Shown here: one piece after another, positions 33,202 to 41,228 of the stretch
Position numbering within the stretch: position 1 is the stretch's first letter
Layout of the letters: the number at the start of each line of letters is the position of its first letter
NCBI GenBank assembly: GCA_934487205.1
Contig: CAKSRS010000008.1
Coordinates: forward strand, 1 to 51,354
Source: an uncultured Clostridia bacterium
Lineage (GTDB): Bacteria > Bacillota > Clostridia > UBA1381
Direction of reading: 5' to 3'
Length of the DNA: 51,354 nucleotides
Notes under the pieces: model-generated
What the model saw: the letters and a program-made list of their open reading frames with translations, nothing else
The model's database searches: none
What the model was told of the DNA's origin: nothing
Position numbers and translations under genes: made by a program

Positions 33202-33264
33202 TTGAAAAAGCCGTAAATTTGACTATAATATAAATTATTAGCAGTCAATGAAGTTGAGTGCTAA
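33202..33264 (+). promoter_or_regulatory. groESL promoter with CIRCE operator
   Basis: TTGAAA (33202-33207), a 16-bp spacer and TATAAT (33224-33229) are followed by a CIRCE element at 33238-33264: TTAGCAGTC-N9-GAGTGCTAA. The left arm has one mismatch to the consensus TTAGCACTC. It places the operon under the HrcA heat-shock repressor. Confidence 0.93.
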
Positions 33265-33285
33265 TAATTAATAAAGGAGGCGGAC

Positions 33286-33573
33286 ATGGTGAACATTAAA
33301 CCATTGGCAGACAGAGTTGTTATAAAGATGTTAGAGGCTGAGGAAACCACAAAAGGCGGTATCATTCTGGCAGGAGCCTCAAAGGAAAAGCCGCAGGTAG
33401 CGGAGATAGTCGCAGCAGGCCCGGGCGGCGTTGTTGACGGCAAGGAAGTACAAATGGAAGTCAAAGTAGGCGACAAGGTGCTGATTTCAAAATATGCAGG
33501 CACCGAGGTTAAGCTGGACGGACAGGAATACACAATAGTAAGACAATCCGACATTTTGGCAATAGTTGAGTAA
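33286..33573 (+). CDS. groES: Co-chaperonin GroES
   Basis: A 95-aa Hsp10 that caps the GroEL ring. It has the KPLADRVVIKMLEAEETTKGGIIL start with the mobile-loop region (EETTKGGIILAGASKEKP), the VAAGPGGVVDGKEV roof loop and the KVLISKYAGTEVKLDGQEYTIV block. Length is normal. AAAGGAGG precedes the ATG. groEL starts 15 bp downstream. Confidence 0.97.
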   Translation: MVNIKPLADRVVIKMLEAEETTKGGIILAGASKEKPQVAEIVAAGPGGVVDGKEVQMEVKVGDKVLISKYAGTEVKLDGQEYTIVRQSDILAIVE

Positions 33574-33588
33574 TTGGAGGGATATAAT

Positions 33589-35217
33589 ATGGCTAAACAG
33601 ATTTTATACGGCGAGGAAGCAAGACACGCTCTGGAGCGCGGTATTGACCAGCTTGCCGATACAGTAAAAATTACATTGGGACCAAAAGGCAGAAACGTTG
33701 TTCTTGACAAAAAATTCGGCGCACCGGTTATCACAAACGACGGTGTTACCATCGCAAAGGAAATCGAACTGGACGACCCGTTTGAAAACATGGGTGCACA
33801 GCTCGTAAAAGAAGTTGCCACAAAGACAAACGACATCGCGGGCGACGGTACCACGACAGCTACACTTTTGGCGCAGGCGCTTGTACGCGAAGGCACAAAG
33901 AACGTAACCGCCGGCGCAAATCCCATGATTGTGCGCAAAGGTATTCAGAAAGCGGTTGACAAAGCCGTTGAAAACCTTGTTAAAAACGCGAAAAAGGTTG
34001 ACGGCAAAGCCGACATCGCAAGAGTTGCGTCCGTTTCGGCGGCAAATGACGAAATCGGCAGCCTTATTGCCGAGGCTATGGAAAAGGTTACAGCTGACGG
34101 CGTTATCACCGTTGAGGAATCAAAAACAGCAGAAACCTATTCCGACATAGTTGAAGGTATGCAGTTCGACCGCGGCTATATTTCGCCTTACATGGTAACC
34201 GATACCGATAAGATGGAAGCCGTTTTAGACGACGCATATATACTTATCACAGACAAGAAAATTTCAAATATTCAGGAAATTCTTCCCCTTTTGGAACAGA
34301 TTGTACAAATGGGAAAAAAGCTGATGATTATTGCTGAGGACGTTGAGGGCGAAGCTCTTACAACTCTTATCCTGAACAAGCTGCGCGGAACATTCGTATG
34401 TGTTCCTGTTAAGGCACCGGGATTCGGCGACAGAAGAAAGGCTATGCTCCAGGATATCGCAATCTTAACGGGCGGTCAGGTTATTTCCGAAGAACTCGGT
34501 CTTGAACTTAAAGATACGCAAATCGACCAGCTCGGACGCGCAAAACAGGTTAAAATCCAAAAGGAAAACACAATTATTGTTGACGGTATGGGCGACAAAG
34601 CGGCAATCGCAGACCGTGTTGCTCAAATCAGACACGAAATCGAAAACACAACTTCGGAATTTGATAAAGAAAAACTTCAGGAAAGACTTGCAAAGCTTGC
34701 GGGCGGCGTAGCAGTTATCAAAGTCGGTGCTGCAACCGAAACCGAAATGAAGGAAATGAAGTACAGAATTGAGGACGCACTCGCCGCAACAAAGGCAGCC
34801 GTTGAAGAAGGCATCGTTGCCGGCGGCGGCACAAGCTACATTAACGTTATCCCAGAAGTTGAAAAACTTCTCGCAGAAACCGAAGGCGACGAAAAGACAG
34901 GCGTTCAGATTGTGCTCAAAGCTCTTGAAGAACCCGTACGTCAAATCGCAAAAAATGCCGGGCTGGAAGGCAGCGTTATTGTTGACAAGGTTAAATCATG
35001 CGACAAGGGTGTAGGCTACAACGCTCTCACCGAGGAATACGTTGACATGATTAAAGCCGGCATCGTTGACCCTGTTAAAGTAACAAGATCCGCTCTGCAA
35101 AATGCGGCATCTGTTTCGGCTATGGTTCTCACAACCGAAAGTCTTGTTGCCGACAAGCCGGAAAAGAACCCTGCACCGGCACCGGCTATGGATCCTGGCA
35201 TGGCTGGCATGTATTAA
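33589..35217 (+). CDS. groEL: Chaperonin GroEL
   Basis: A 542-aa Hsp60 subunit. AKQILYGEEARHALERGIDQLADTVKITLGPKGRNVVL, the ATP motif GDGTTTATLLA (with its Asp) and AAVEEGIVAGGGTSYI are conserved. The C-terminal tail is short, with one GMAGMY and a Pro/Ala stretch in place of a long GGM repeat. The ATG at 33589 is chosen for TTGGAGGGATATAAT upstream; a longer frame is rejected. A large non-coding repeat array begins about 20 bp after the stop. Confidence 0.98.
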   Translation: MAKQILYGEEARHALERGIDQLADTVKITLGPKGRNVVLDKKFGAPVITNDGVTIAKEIELDDPFENMGAQLVKEVATKTNDIAGDGTTTATLLAQALVREGTKNVTAGANPMIVRKGIQKAVDKAVENLVKNAKKVDGKADIARVASVSAANDEIGSLIAEAMEKVTADGVITVEESKTAETYSDIVEGMQFDRGYISPYMVTDTDKMEAVLDDAYILITDKKISNIQEILPLLEQIVQMGKKLMIIAEDVEGEALTTLILNKLRGTFVCVPVKAPGFGDRRKAMLQDIAILTGGQVISEELGLELKDTQIDQLGRAKQVKIQKENTIIVDGMGDKAAIADRVAQIRHEIENTTSEFDKEKLQERLAKLAGGVAVIKVGAATETEMKEMKYRIEDALAATKAAVEEGIVAGGGTSYINVIPEVEKLLAETEGDEKTGVQIVLKALEEPVRQIAKNAGLEGSVIVDKVKSCDKGVGYNALTEEYVDMIKAGIVDPVKVTRSALQNAASVSAMVLTTESLVADKPEKNPAPAPAMDPGMAGMY

Positions 35218-35239
35218 TTTGAAAAATAAACTACGCATC

Positions 35240-35711
35240 TTGCCGCTGTTCGGAGCTCGGAGTACACTCGTACGCCGTCGCTCCTCACAGCGGCAATCTG
35301 CTTGTTTCTTTTCCAAATTACCACCCTCGGGAATTACACGGCGGTTCATGTTTTTAGCTCGGTGTTCACTCGCACGCCGTTACCCACCACAGCCGCAATA
35401 TGCTTGGTTCTTTTCCAAATTACCACACGGGAACATTGCACGGCAACCCATATTTTTGACTTAAAACACACTCGCACGCCGTTACCCACTACAGCCGCAA
35501 TCTGCTTGGTTCTTTTCCAAATTACCACCCTCGGGAATTACACGGCAGTTTATGTTTTTGGCTCGGTGTTCACTCGTACGCTATCACCCACCACAGCGGC
35601 AGTCGGCTTGTTTTTTCCAAATTACCACACGGGAACATTGCACGGCAACCCATATTTTTGACTTAAAACACACTCGCACGCTGTCGCTCCGCGCAGCGGT
35701 TTTTTATTTAT
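35240..35711. repeat. Non-coding tandem array, ~102-bp period, alternating A and B units
   Basis: Using CACTCG as anchor, units begin at 35265, 35367, 35469, 35571 and 35671: periods 102, 102, 102 and 100 bp. Units alternate: A units carry ACCCTCGGGAATTACACGGC ... GCTCGGTGTT, B units carry ACACGGGAACATTGCACGGC ... TTGACTTAAAACA, so the true repeat is a ~204-bp dimer (A-B-A-B). B copies are identical for 69 bp (35411-35479 and 35613-35681). The last unit ends in CGCTG...CAGCG plus TTTTTT, a terminator-like hairpin. A 34-aa-period open frame runs through but has no start signal. Confidence 0.9.
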
Positions 35712-35764
35712 TCTTCTCACTTTTTTAAAGCAAAAATTCATTTACACCCATAAAATAACATAAA

Positions 35765-35842
35765 AATAGATATCTTACGGTGTTTTTTTCCTCATAATTT
35801 GTAAAAATTGCAAGAAAAGAAAAAATCTTGCCGATATCTATT
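35765..35842. repeat. Nested inverted repeat upstream of the guaB promoter
   Basis: AATAGATATC (35765-35774) and GATATCTATT (35833-35842) are perfect arms, enclosing GCAAGA (35810-35815) and TCTTGC (35826-35831). The right arm touches the guaB -35 box. It may be a protein-binding site or the end of upstream transcription. Confidence 0.6.
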
Positions 35843-35869
35843 GAAAATTTTTGCACAATTTGATAAAAT
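35841..35869 (+). promoter_or_regulatory. guaB promoter
   Basis: TTGAAA (35841-35846), 17-bp spacer and TAAAAT (35864-35869). No purine riboswitch is present in the ~25-nt leader. The remaining stretch 35712-35764 is AT-rich with nothing recognisable. Confidence 0.8.
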
Positions 35870-35901
35870 AGAAAAAATAACTATCAGGAGGATATAACGT
35901 T

Positions 35902-37368
35902 ATGCAAGATAAGTTTGCAAAAGAAGGTCTTACCTTTGACGATGTGCTGCTGTTGCCGCAGGAATCGGACATCACGCCGAACATGGTGGAGCTCGGCACA
36001 CATCTTACCAAAACAATTAAATTGAATATACCGCTGATGAGTTCGGCAATGGACACCGTTACCGAGGCGGAAATGGCAATTGCGATGGCACGTGAAGGCG
36101 GAATAGGAATTATTCACAAAAACATGACTATCGACCGTCAGGCGATGGAGGTGGACAGGGTTAAGCGTTCGGAAAACGGCGTTATTACCAATCCGTTCAG
36201 TCTTACCAAGGAGCACACATTAAAAGATGCAAACGATCTTATGCACCGTTACAGAATTTCCGGTGTGCCGATATGCGATGCCGGCAACAAGCTTGTAGGC
36301 ATTATCACAAACCGCGATTTGCGCTTTGAAACCGATTATTCAAAGAAAATTGAGGACGCAATGACGAGCGAACATCTTATAACCGCTCCCGTCGGCACAA
36401 CGCTTGAAGACGCGCAGTCAATTCTGAGCAAATACAAAATAGAAAAACTTCCCCTTGTGGATAAGGAAAATCACCTCAAGGGTCTTATCACAATAAAAGA
36501 TATCGAAAAAGCCGTGAAATACCCCAACGCCGCAAAAGATTCAAACGGCAGACTTCTCTGCGGCGCGGCAATCGGCGTAACCGACGATATGATGGATCGC
36601 GTAGACAAGCTTGTGGCGGCGGGCGTAGACGTCCTCGTTCTTGATTCCGCGCACGGTCATTCAAAAAATATTATAGAAAAAGTCAAAACCGTAAAAGCGG
36701 CATACCCCGATATCCCCGTAATTGCGGGAAATATCGCAACGGGCGAGGCTTGCGAGGCATTAATCAAAGCCGGCGCAGACTGCGTAAAAGTCGGTATAGG
36801 CCCCGGTTCGATATGTACAACACGCGTCGTTGCCGGCATAGGCTGTCCGCAGGTCACGGCAGTTTATGACGCGGCACAGGTCGCAAAGAAATACGGCATT
36901 CCGATTATTGCCGACGGCGGACTTAAATATTCCGGCGACATCGTAAAAGCAATCGCTGCCGGTGCAGACGTAGTAATGATGGGAAGTCTGCTTGCCGGCT
37001 GCGAAGAAAGTCCGGGCGAATTTGAAATATACCAGGGCAGACGTTTCAAGGTTTACCGCGGCATGGGTTCAATTGCGGCAATGGAGTGCGGCTCTAAAGA
37101 CAGATACTTCCAGACAGGCTCGAAAAAGCTCGTTCCCGAAGGCGTTGAAGGACGCGTTCCGTACAAGGGGCCTGTTTCCGACACAATATTCCAGCTGCTC
37201 GGCGGACTCCGTTCCGGCATGGGTTACTGCGGCACAAAAACCATCGCTGACCTGAAGGAAAACGGCAAGTTCGTTCGCATAACGGGCGCCGGCTTAAAAG
37301 AAAGCCACCCGCACGATATCTATATCACAAAAGAAGCGCCGAACTACAGTTTTCATTCGGAAGCATAA
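35902..37368 (+). CDS. guaB: IMP dehydrogenase
   Basis: A 488-aa NAD-dependent enzyme making XMP, the rate-limiting step to guanine nucleotides. FAKEGLTFDDVLLLPQESD at the start, two CBS domains (~95-215), the catalytic loop GIGPGSICTTRVVAGIG (Cys ~305), and the phosphate site MMGSLLAGCEESPGE with YRGMGSIAAM are present. Length is normal. AGGAGGAT precedes the ATG by 8 bases. The gene ahead of it, groEL, is separated by the repeat array. Confidence 0.97.
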   Translation: MQDKFAKEGLTFDDVLLLPQESDITPNMVELGTHLTKTIKLNIPLMSSAMDTVTEAEMAIAMAREGGIGIIHKNMTIDRQAMEVDRVKRSENGVITNPFSLTKEHTLKDANDLMHRYRISGVPICDAGNKLVGIITNRDLRFETDYSKKIEDAMTSEHLITAPVGTTLEDAQSILSKYKIEKLPLVDKENHLKGLITIKDIEKAVKYPNAAKDSNGRLLCGAAIGVTDDMMDRVDKLVAAGVDVLVLDSAHGHSKNIIEKVKTVKAAYPDIPVIAGNIATGEACEALIKAGADCVKVGIGPGSICTTRVVAGIGCPQVTAVYDAAQVAKKYGIPIIADGGLKYSGDIVKAIAAGADVVMMGSLLAGCEESPGEFEIYQGRRFKVYRGMGSIAAMECGSKDRYFQTGSKKLVPEGVEGRVPYKGPVSDTIFQLLGGLRSGMGYCGTKTIADLKENGKFVRITGAGLKESHPHDIYITKEAPNYSFHSEA

Positions 37369-37389
37369 ACAAATCGGAGGTGTATTTGC

Positions 37390-38088
37390 ATGTGGAACGG
37401 AAAAAATAAGGCAGTTACCTTCAGCTATGATGACAGCATAACACAGGATAAACGGCTTATTAAATTGTTCGACAAATATGGATTAAAATGTACATTTAAC
37501 CTTAATTCCGGTCTATTAGGGCAGGAAGGTTATCTTGACTGCGAAGGCGAACGCGTATCATTCAACCACGTCAAACCCGAGGAAGTAAGGGAATTGTATG
37601 CCGGGCATGAAATCGCCTCGCACACCCTAACCCACCCGGCGCTCCGCGATTGCAGCGAAGAAGAAATTTTCCGTCAGGTGGAAAATGACAGACTGCGGCT
37701 TTGCGAACTTGCGGGGTATGAAGTAGTCGGCTTTGCATACCCCGGCGGCACCGGCTGCGTGGGAAACAGCGACAAAATTATCCGCGAAAAAACGGGAGTT
37801 AAGTATGCCAGAACGACATCTTCCACGTACAGTTTTGATTTACAGGACGATTTGATTTTATTCAACCCGACGGTATATCATCACGGCGAGTGGGACGCGT
37901 TATTTTCACTCGGCAGAAAATTCTTGGCGCTTGATACGGACGAGCCGCAGCTGTTTTACATTTGGGGGCATGCATTTGAATTTGATATTCATGACACATG
38001 GGACAGAATGGAAGAATTTTGCCGTCTGATAAGCGGCAAAAACGATATTTTCTACGGAACAAACAAAGAAGTTCTGCTTGAAAGATGA
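37390..38088 (+). CDS. Polysaccharide deacetylase family protein (CE4/NodB-like)
   Basis: A 232-aa protein with the NodB fold. The catalytic Asp pair is in TFSYDDSI (motif 1), the metal histidines are in EIASHTLTHP (motif 2), and FAYPGG is motif 3. A late WGHAFEFDIHDTWDRM segment resembles motif 5. There is no signal peptide or membrane segment, so it acts in the cytosol, which is unusual for cell-wall deacetylases. It follows guaB by 21 bp with GGAGG before its ATG. The substrate is unknown. Confidence 0.85.
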   Translation: MWNGKNKAVTFSYDDSITQDKRLIKLFDKYGLKCTFNLNSGLLGQEGYLDCEGERVSFNHVKPEEVRELYAGHEIASHTLTHPALRDCSEEEIFRQVENDRLRLCELAGYEVVGFAYPGGTGCVGNSDKIIREKTGVKYARTTSSTYSFDLQDDLILFNPTVYHHGEWDALFSLGRKFLALDTDEPQLFYIWGHAFEFDIHDTWDRMEEFCRLISGKNDIFYGTNKEVLLER

Positions 38089-38148
38089 AATAAAACCGCT
38101 ATGCCTGTTAAGGCTTAATATAAACGGTAATTTGGGAGGAATTTTATT

Positions 38149-38670
38149 ATGAAACAAAAGAGATTTTACAACTCAACTCAACATTTGTGCCTTGCGGCAA
38201 TGTTTATGGCGCTCACGGTTATTCTAAGTATGAGTGTTTTAAGCATTCCCGTACCCGGCGGACATTTGTACATGAACGATATACCAATCTGTACCGCTGC
38301 AATTATTTTCGACCCGATTACCGCAATGGTTGTAGGCGGCGTGGGCGCATTTTTGGGCGACCTTATCTTCTACCCCACTCCGATGTTCGTTTCGCTCTTA
38401 ACGCATGGTTTGCAGGCGGCGGCAATCTCGCTTTTGGCTCACAGAAGAAACGGGCAGCTGTCCGACGCAATTTCGGGTGTGGCTGTCGGCGCAGTTATCA
38501 TGGTAGTAGGCTACAGCCTTGGCAGAGCTTTTGTGTACGCAACGCCCGAGGCGGCATGGCTTAAGCTCCCGTTCCAGATTTTACAGGCGGCTGTCGGCGC
38601 GGCAGTTTCTGTCGTGCTTTGCTACGGATTTAAACTTCGCAGTGCGGCAGAAAAAATTCTGAATAAATAA
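38149..38670 (+). CDS. ECF transporter S component
   Basis: A 173-aa membrane protein with five to six helices. The N-terminal LCLAAMFMALTVILSMSV followed by the signature-like IPVPGGHLYMNDIPICTAAIIFDPITAMVVGGVGAFLGDL fits the substrate-specific S component of energy-coupling-factor vitamin transporters. The substrate cannot be named from the sequence. GGGAGGAA is the ribosome site. No EcfA or EcfT gene is nearby; these are usually shared from elsewhere in the genome. Confidence 0.85.
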   Translation: MKQKRFYNSTQHLCLAAMFMALTVILSMSVLSIPVPGGHLYMNDIPICTAAIIFDPITAMVVGGVGAFLGDLIFYPTPMFVSLLTHGLQAAAISLLAHRRNGQLSDAISGVAVGAVIMVVGYSLGRAFVYATPEAAWLKLPFQILQAAVGAAVSVVLCYGFKLRSAAEKILNK

Positions 38671-38901
38671 TCAGGATGTTTCGAGGGCGATTATGTCCTC
38701 CTCCTGTTGCTGCTGTGCGTTCTGCTGAGATTGCGTGCCGTTTTTCGGCTGTTCAATCGAACGAATTACGGACAGCGTAGCATAGGTATCGGCAAGCTGA
38801 GTAAATACGGCGACAAGTATATTAAGGTCGTCAATCGTAAGATATTGCGCAGTATAAAGCGCAGCAGCAGTTATCAAAACCGCTAAATCTTCACCGCTCA
38901 T
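38671..38901 (-). CDS. Small DUF6774-like protein
   Basis: A 76-aa protein. Residues 1-52 are a compact mostly helical block (GEDLAVLITAAALYTAQYL, then DDLNILVAVFTQLADTYATL) that resembles the small DUF6774-type proteins of Clostridia. Residues 53-76 are Gln-rich. The longer frame back to 39150 crosses the lysS promoter and is rejected; the ATG at 38901 has AAAAAAGGAGG before it. The gene is convergent with the S component and divergent from lysS. Its function is unknown. I name the family from memory of its pattern. Confidence 0.6.
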   Translation of the reverse strand: MSGEDLAVLITAAALYTAQYLTIDDLNILVAVFTQLADTYATLSVIRSIEQPKNGTQSQQNAQQQQEEDIIALETS

Positions 38902-38973
38902 GCCGATACCTCCTTTTTTGCCTGCTATTACTATTATATAGCGGCGGCACTCTGTTGGTGCAGATTTGCGCCA

Positions 38974-39002
38974 TTGACAAAAATATCCGATTATGATATA
39001 AT
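38974..39002 (+). promoter_or_regulatory. lysS promoter
   Basis: TTGACA (38974-38979), 17-bp spacer and TATAAT (38997-39002), a perfect consensus 33 bp before the lysS start. Confidence 0.93.
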
Positions 39003-39035
39003 ATAGATTATGATAAATTTGAAAGGAAGAATATA

Positions 39036-40505
39036 ATGGATAACGAATTGTCACAGCTTTTGCAAGTAAGGAGAGACAAATTAAAGGAATTGCAGGATAA
39101 CAGCCGCAATCCTTTTGAAATAACCAAATTTGACGGACAAATTCACGCATTGGATATAAAGGAAAATTACGAAATTTATGAAGGCAAAACGGTAATAGTT
39201 GCCGGACGCGTTATGTCCAAGCGCAGAATGGGTAAAATAGGATTTTCACATCTGCAGGATTTGTCGGGACAAATTCAGCTTGTTGTTAAACGCGACACGG
39301 TAGGCACGGACGAATACGAATATTTCAAAAAACTTGATATCGGCGATATCGTCGGCGCCGAAGGTGAAGTTTTCACCACAAATGCCGGCGAAATTTCGGT
39401 TGCGGTAACAAAAATGACAATTTTATCTAAATCTCTTTTGCCGCTCCCGGAAAAATTCCACGGTCTCAGCGACACAGATGTGAGATACCGCCAGCGCTAT
39501 GTTGATTTGATTATGAATGATGATGTAAAGCAAACATTTATCAAGCGCTCCAAAATTATTGCGGCTGTCAGAAGTTATCTCAATTCGCAGAACTTCCTTG
39601 AAGTTGAAACGCCGATGCTTGTTTCCAATGCGGGCGGTGCGGCGGCAAGACCTTTTGAAACGCATTTTAATGCGCTTGATGAGGACTTTAAACTGCGCAT
39701 ATCGCTTGAATTATATTTAAAACGTCTTATTGTCGGCGGTTTGGAGCGTGTTTATGAAATAGGCAGAGTGTTCCGAAACGAAGGTTTGGACACAAGACAC
39801 AATCCCGAATTTACGCTTATGGAGCTGTATCAGGCATATACGGACTATCACGGCATGATGGATTTGACCGAAAATCTTTATCGTCACGTTGCAAAGGAAG
39901 TTTTGGGTACGACCAAAATCACCTATAACGGAATTGAGATGGATTTGGGCAAACCGTTCGAGCGTATCACCATGCTTGACGCCGTGAAGAAGTATTCCGG
40001 GGTTGATTTTAATGAAATCAAGACTCTTGATGAGGCACGCGCTATCGCAAAAGAGCATAAAATCGAGTTTGAGGAAAGACATAAAAAGGGCGATATTCTT
40101 AACATGTTCTTCGAAGAATATGTTGAGGAGCATCTCATTCAGCCGACATTTGTTATGGATCACCCGGTAGAAATTTCTCCTCTGACAAAGAAAAAACCGG
40201 AAAATCCGGACTATGTTGAGCGTTTTGAATTCTTTATGAACGGCTGGGAAATGGCGAACGCATATTCAGAGCTTAATGACCCGATAGACCAGCGCGAGCG
40301 CTTTAAAGCGCAGGAAGAACAGCTTGCGCAAGGTGACGAAGAAGCAAATACCACAGATGAGGATTTTCTGCGTGCGCTTGAAATAGGCATGCCGCCGACG
40401 GGCGGAATAGGTTTCGGTATAGACCGCATGTGCATGCTGCTCACCGATTCCCCCGCAATCCGCGATGTGCTCCTTTTCCCGACCATGAAGCCGCTGGATA
40501 AGTAA
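39036..40505 (+). CDS. lysS: Lysyl-tRNA synthetase, class II
   Basis: A 489-aa enzyme charging tRNA-Lys. An N-terminal OB-fold anticodon-binding domain (~55-145) is followed by the class II core: motif 1 region FLEVETPMLVSNAGGAAARPF, motif 2 FRNEGLDTRHNPEFTLMELYQAY and motif 3 GGIGFGIDRMCMLLTDSPAIRDVLLFP. Length is normal. GAAAGGAAG is the ribosome site. It is the last housekeeping gene before the accessory island. Confidence 0.97.
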   Translation: MDNELSQLLQVRRDKLKELQDNSRNPFEITKFDGQIHALDIKENYEIYEGKTVIVAGRVMSKRRMGKIGFSHLQDLSGQIQLVVKRDTVGTDEYEYFKKLDIGDIVGAEGEVFTTNAGEISVAVTKMTILSKSLLPLPEKFHGLSDTDVRYRQRYVDLIMNDDVKQTFIKRSKIIAAVRSYLNSQNFLEVETPMLVSNAGGAAARPFETHFNALDEDFKLRISLELYLKRLIVGGLERVYEIGRVFRNEGLDTRHNPEFTLMELYQAYTDYHGMMDLTENLYRHVAKEVLGTTKITYNGIEMDLGKPFERITMLDAVKKYSGVDFNEIKTLDEARAIAKEHKIEFEERHKKGDILNMFFEEYVEEHLIQPTFVMDHPVEISPLTKKKPENPDYVERFEFFMNGWEMANAYSELNDPIDQRERFKAQEEQLAQGDEEANTTDEDFLRALEIGMPPTGGIGFGIDRMCMLLTDSPAIRDVLLFPTMKPLDK

Positions 40506-40562
40506 ACACGGCAAAAATCCAGTGTTTATGCGGGTTTGAGAAAACGGAAGTGCTTAAAAAGC

Positions 40563-40587
40563 TTAAGCCTTAAGCCAAATTTAAGCC
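40563..40587. repeat. Three TTAAGCC direct repeats at the island's left edge
   Basis: TTAAGCC occurs at 40563-40569, 40570-40576 and 40581-40587, 60 bp after lysS. Short direct repeats next to an island edge can be recombinase or excisionase arm sites; this is inference. Confidence 0.45.
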
Positions 40588-40627
40588 AAAAGGTGAAAAC
40601 GGATACATTTAGCACAAATAATCAGGT

Positions 40628-40667
40628 AAAAAGTCTTGTAAAACTTAGGTTTTGCAAGGCTTTTTTT
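40628..40667 (+). terminator. Intrinsic terminator downstream of lysS
   Basis: AAAGTCTTGTAAAAC pairs with GTTTTGCAAGGC (one wobble) around a 4-nt loop, followed by seven T residues. It lies 120 bp after lysS. Confidence 0.85.
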
Positions 40668-40747
40668 GTGTCTTGAAATAAATTCTTTTGTACGATTTGT
40701 ATCCAAATTTACAGCGCTTCATTGTTGGAGCAGAAATGGAGGATTTT

Positions 40748-41044
40748 ATGAAAAAACTAAAAGGTAAATTCACAACCATACTAAATAAGATTATCACCAA
40801 TAAAGATATCAGCGGTAACGAATTTAAGATACTGTGTTATCTCTGTATGAGGTCAGGGAATGACAACTCCTGCTTCCCTTCTCTTGGTACTATACATCAG
40901 GATACAGGTATCAGTTTAACAACTGTTAAAAATTCAATACCTAAATTGGTTAAGTCGGGTTACATAATCAAAGTCAATCGTAAAAAGAAAAACGGATGCT
41001 CCACATCCAATCTATATCGATTGACTGATAAAGTGCTTGAATAA
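40748..41044 (+). CDS. Helix-turn-helix domain protein (replication-initiator-like)
   Basis: A 98-aa protein whose core is a winged HTH: ISGNEFKILCYLCMRSGNDNSCFPSLGTIHQDTGISLTTVKNSIPKLVKSGYIIKV. This pattern (HTH_36-like) is found at the start of phage and plasmid replication initiators and in mobile-element regulators. A replication domain does not follow, so it is either a regulator or a truncated initiator. The ATG at 40748 is chosen for AAATGGAGGATTTT upstream. It is the first gene of the island. Confidence 0.75.
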   Translation: MKKLKGKFTTILNKIITNKDISGNEFKILCYLCMRSGNDNSCFPSLGTIHQDTGISLTTVKNSIPKLVKSGYIIKVNRKKKNGCSTSNLYRLTDKVLE

Positions 41045-41116
41045 ATGGTGGTTGATTTTTGTATCAGGAGGTGTGAAAAACGGCTGCAAATAATACTAAG
41101 TTAATAATAACAAAAG

Positions 41117-41221
41117 GGTTATTGGATAAGAATATTATAGGCAATAAAATAGAGTGATGATTTAATTGGTTAGCTCCTCTTTGAGAGGTTTGCGAATCAA
41201 TTATTTTTTTATCCAATAACC
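41117..41221 (+). other. Long nested inverted repeat before the relaxase; oriT or attenuator candidate
   Basis: GGTTATTGGATAA (41117-41129) and TTATCCAATAACC (41209-41221) are a perfect 13-bp inverted repeat. It encloses a second hairpin (41162-41203: TAATTGGTT/AATCAATTA around CCTC-TTTGA-GAGG) followed by seven T residues at 41204-41210. That makes a terminator-like hairpin inside a larger stem. It sits 280 bp before the relaxase, where mobilizable elements often keep oriT. An orphan AGGAGGTG site just upstream (41066-41073) leads only into a 6-codon frame. Confidence 0.55.
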
Positions 41222-41228
41222 TTAATAA

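Noticed and set aside
35302..35661. Repetitive 119-aa frame with 34-aa period in the groEL-downstream array
   Set aside because: It starts at a TTG without a ribosome site, shifts frame in the last unit (100-bp period), and similar frames exist on the other strand.
35265..35681. CRISPR array
   Set aside because: The repeats are ~100 bp, contiguous and alternate between two types. There are no short repeats with unique spacers and no cas genes.
38902..39150. 83-residue extension of the DUF6774-like gene
   Set aside because: It crosses the lysS promoter and start. The ATG at 38901 has a strong ribosome site.
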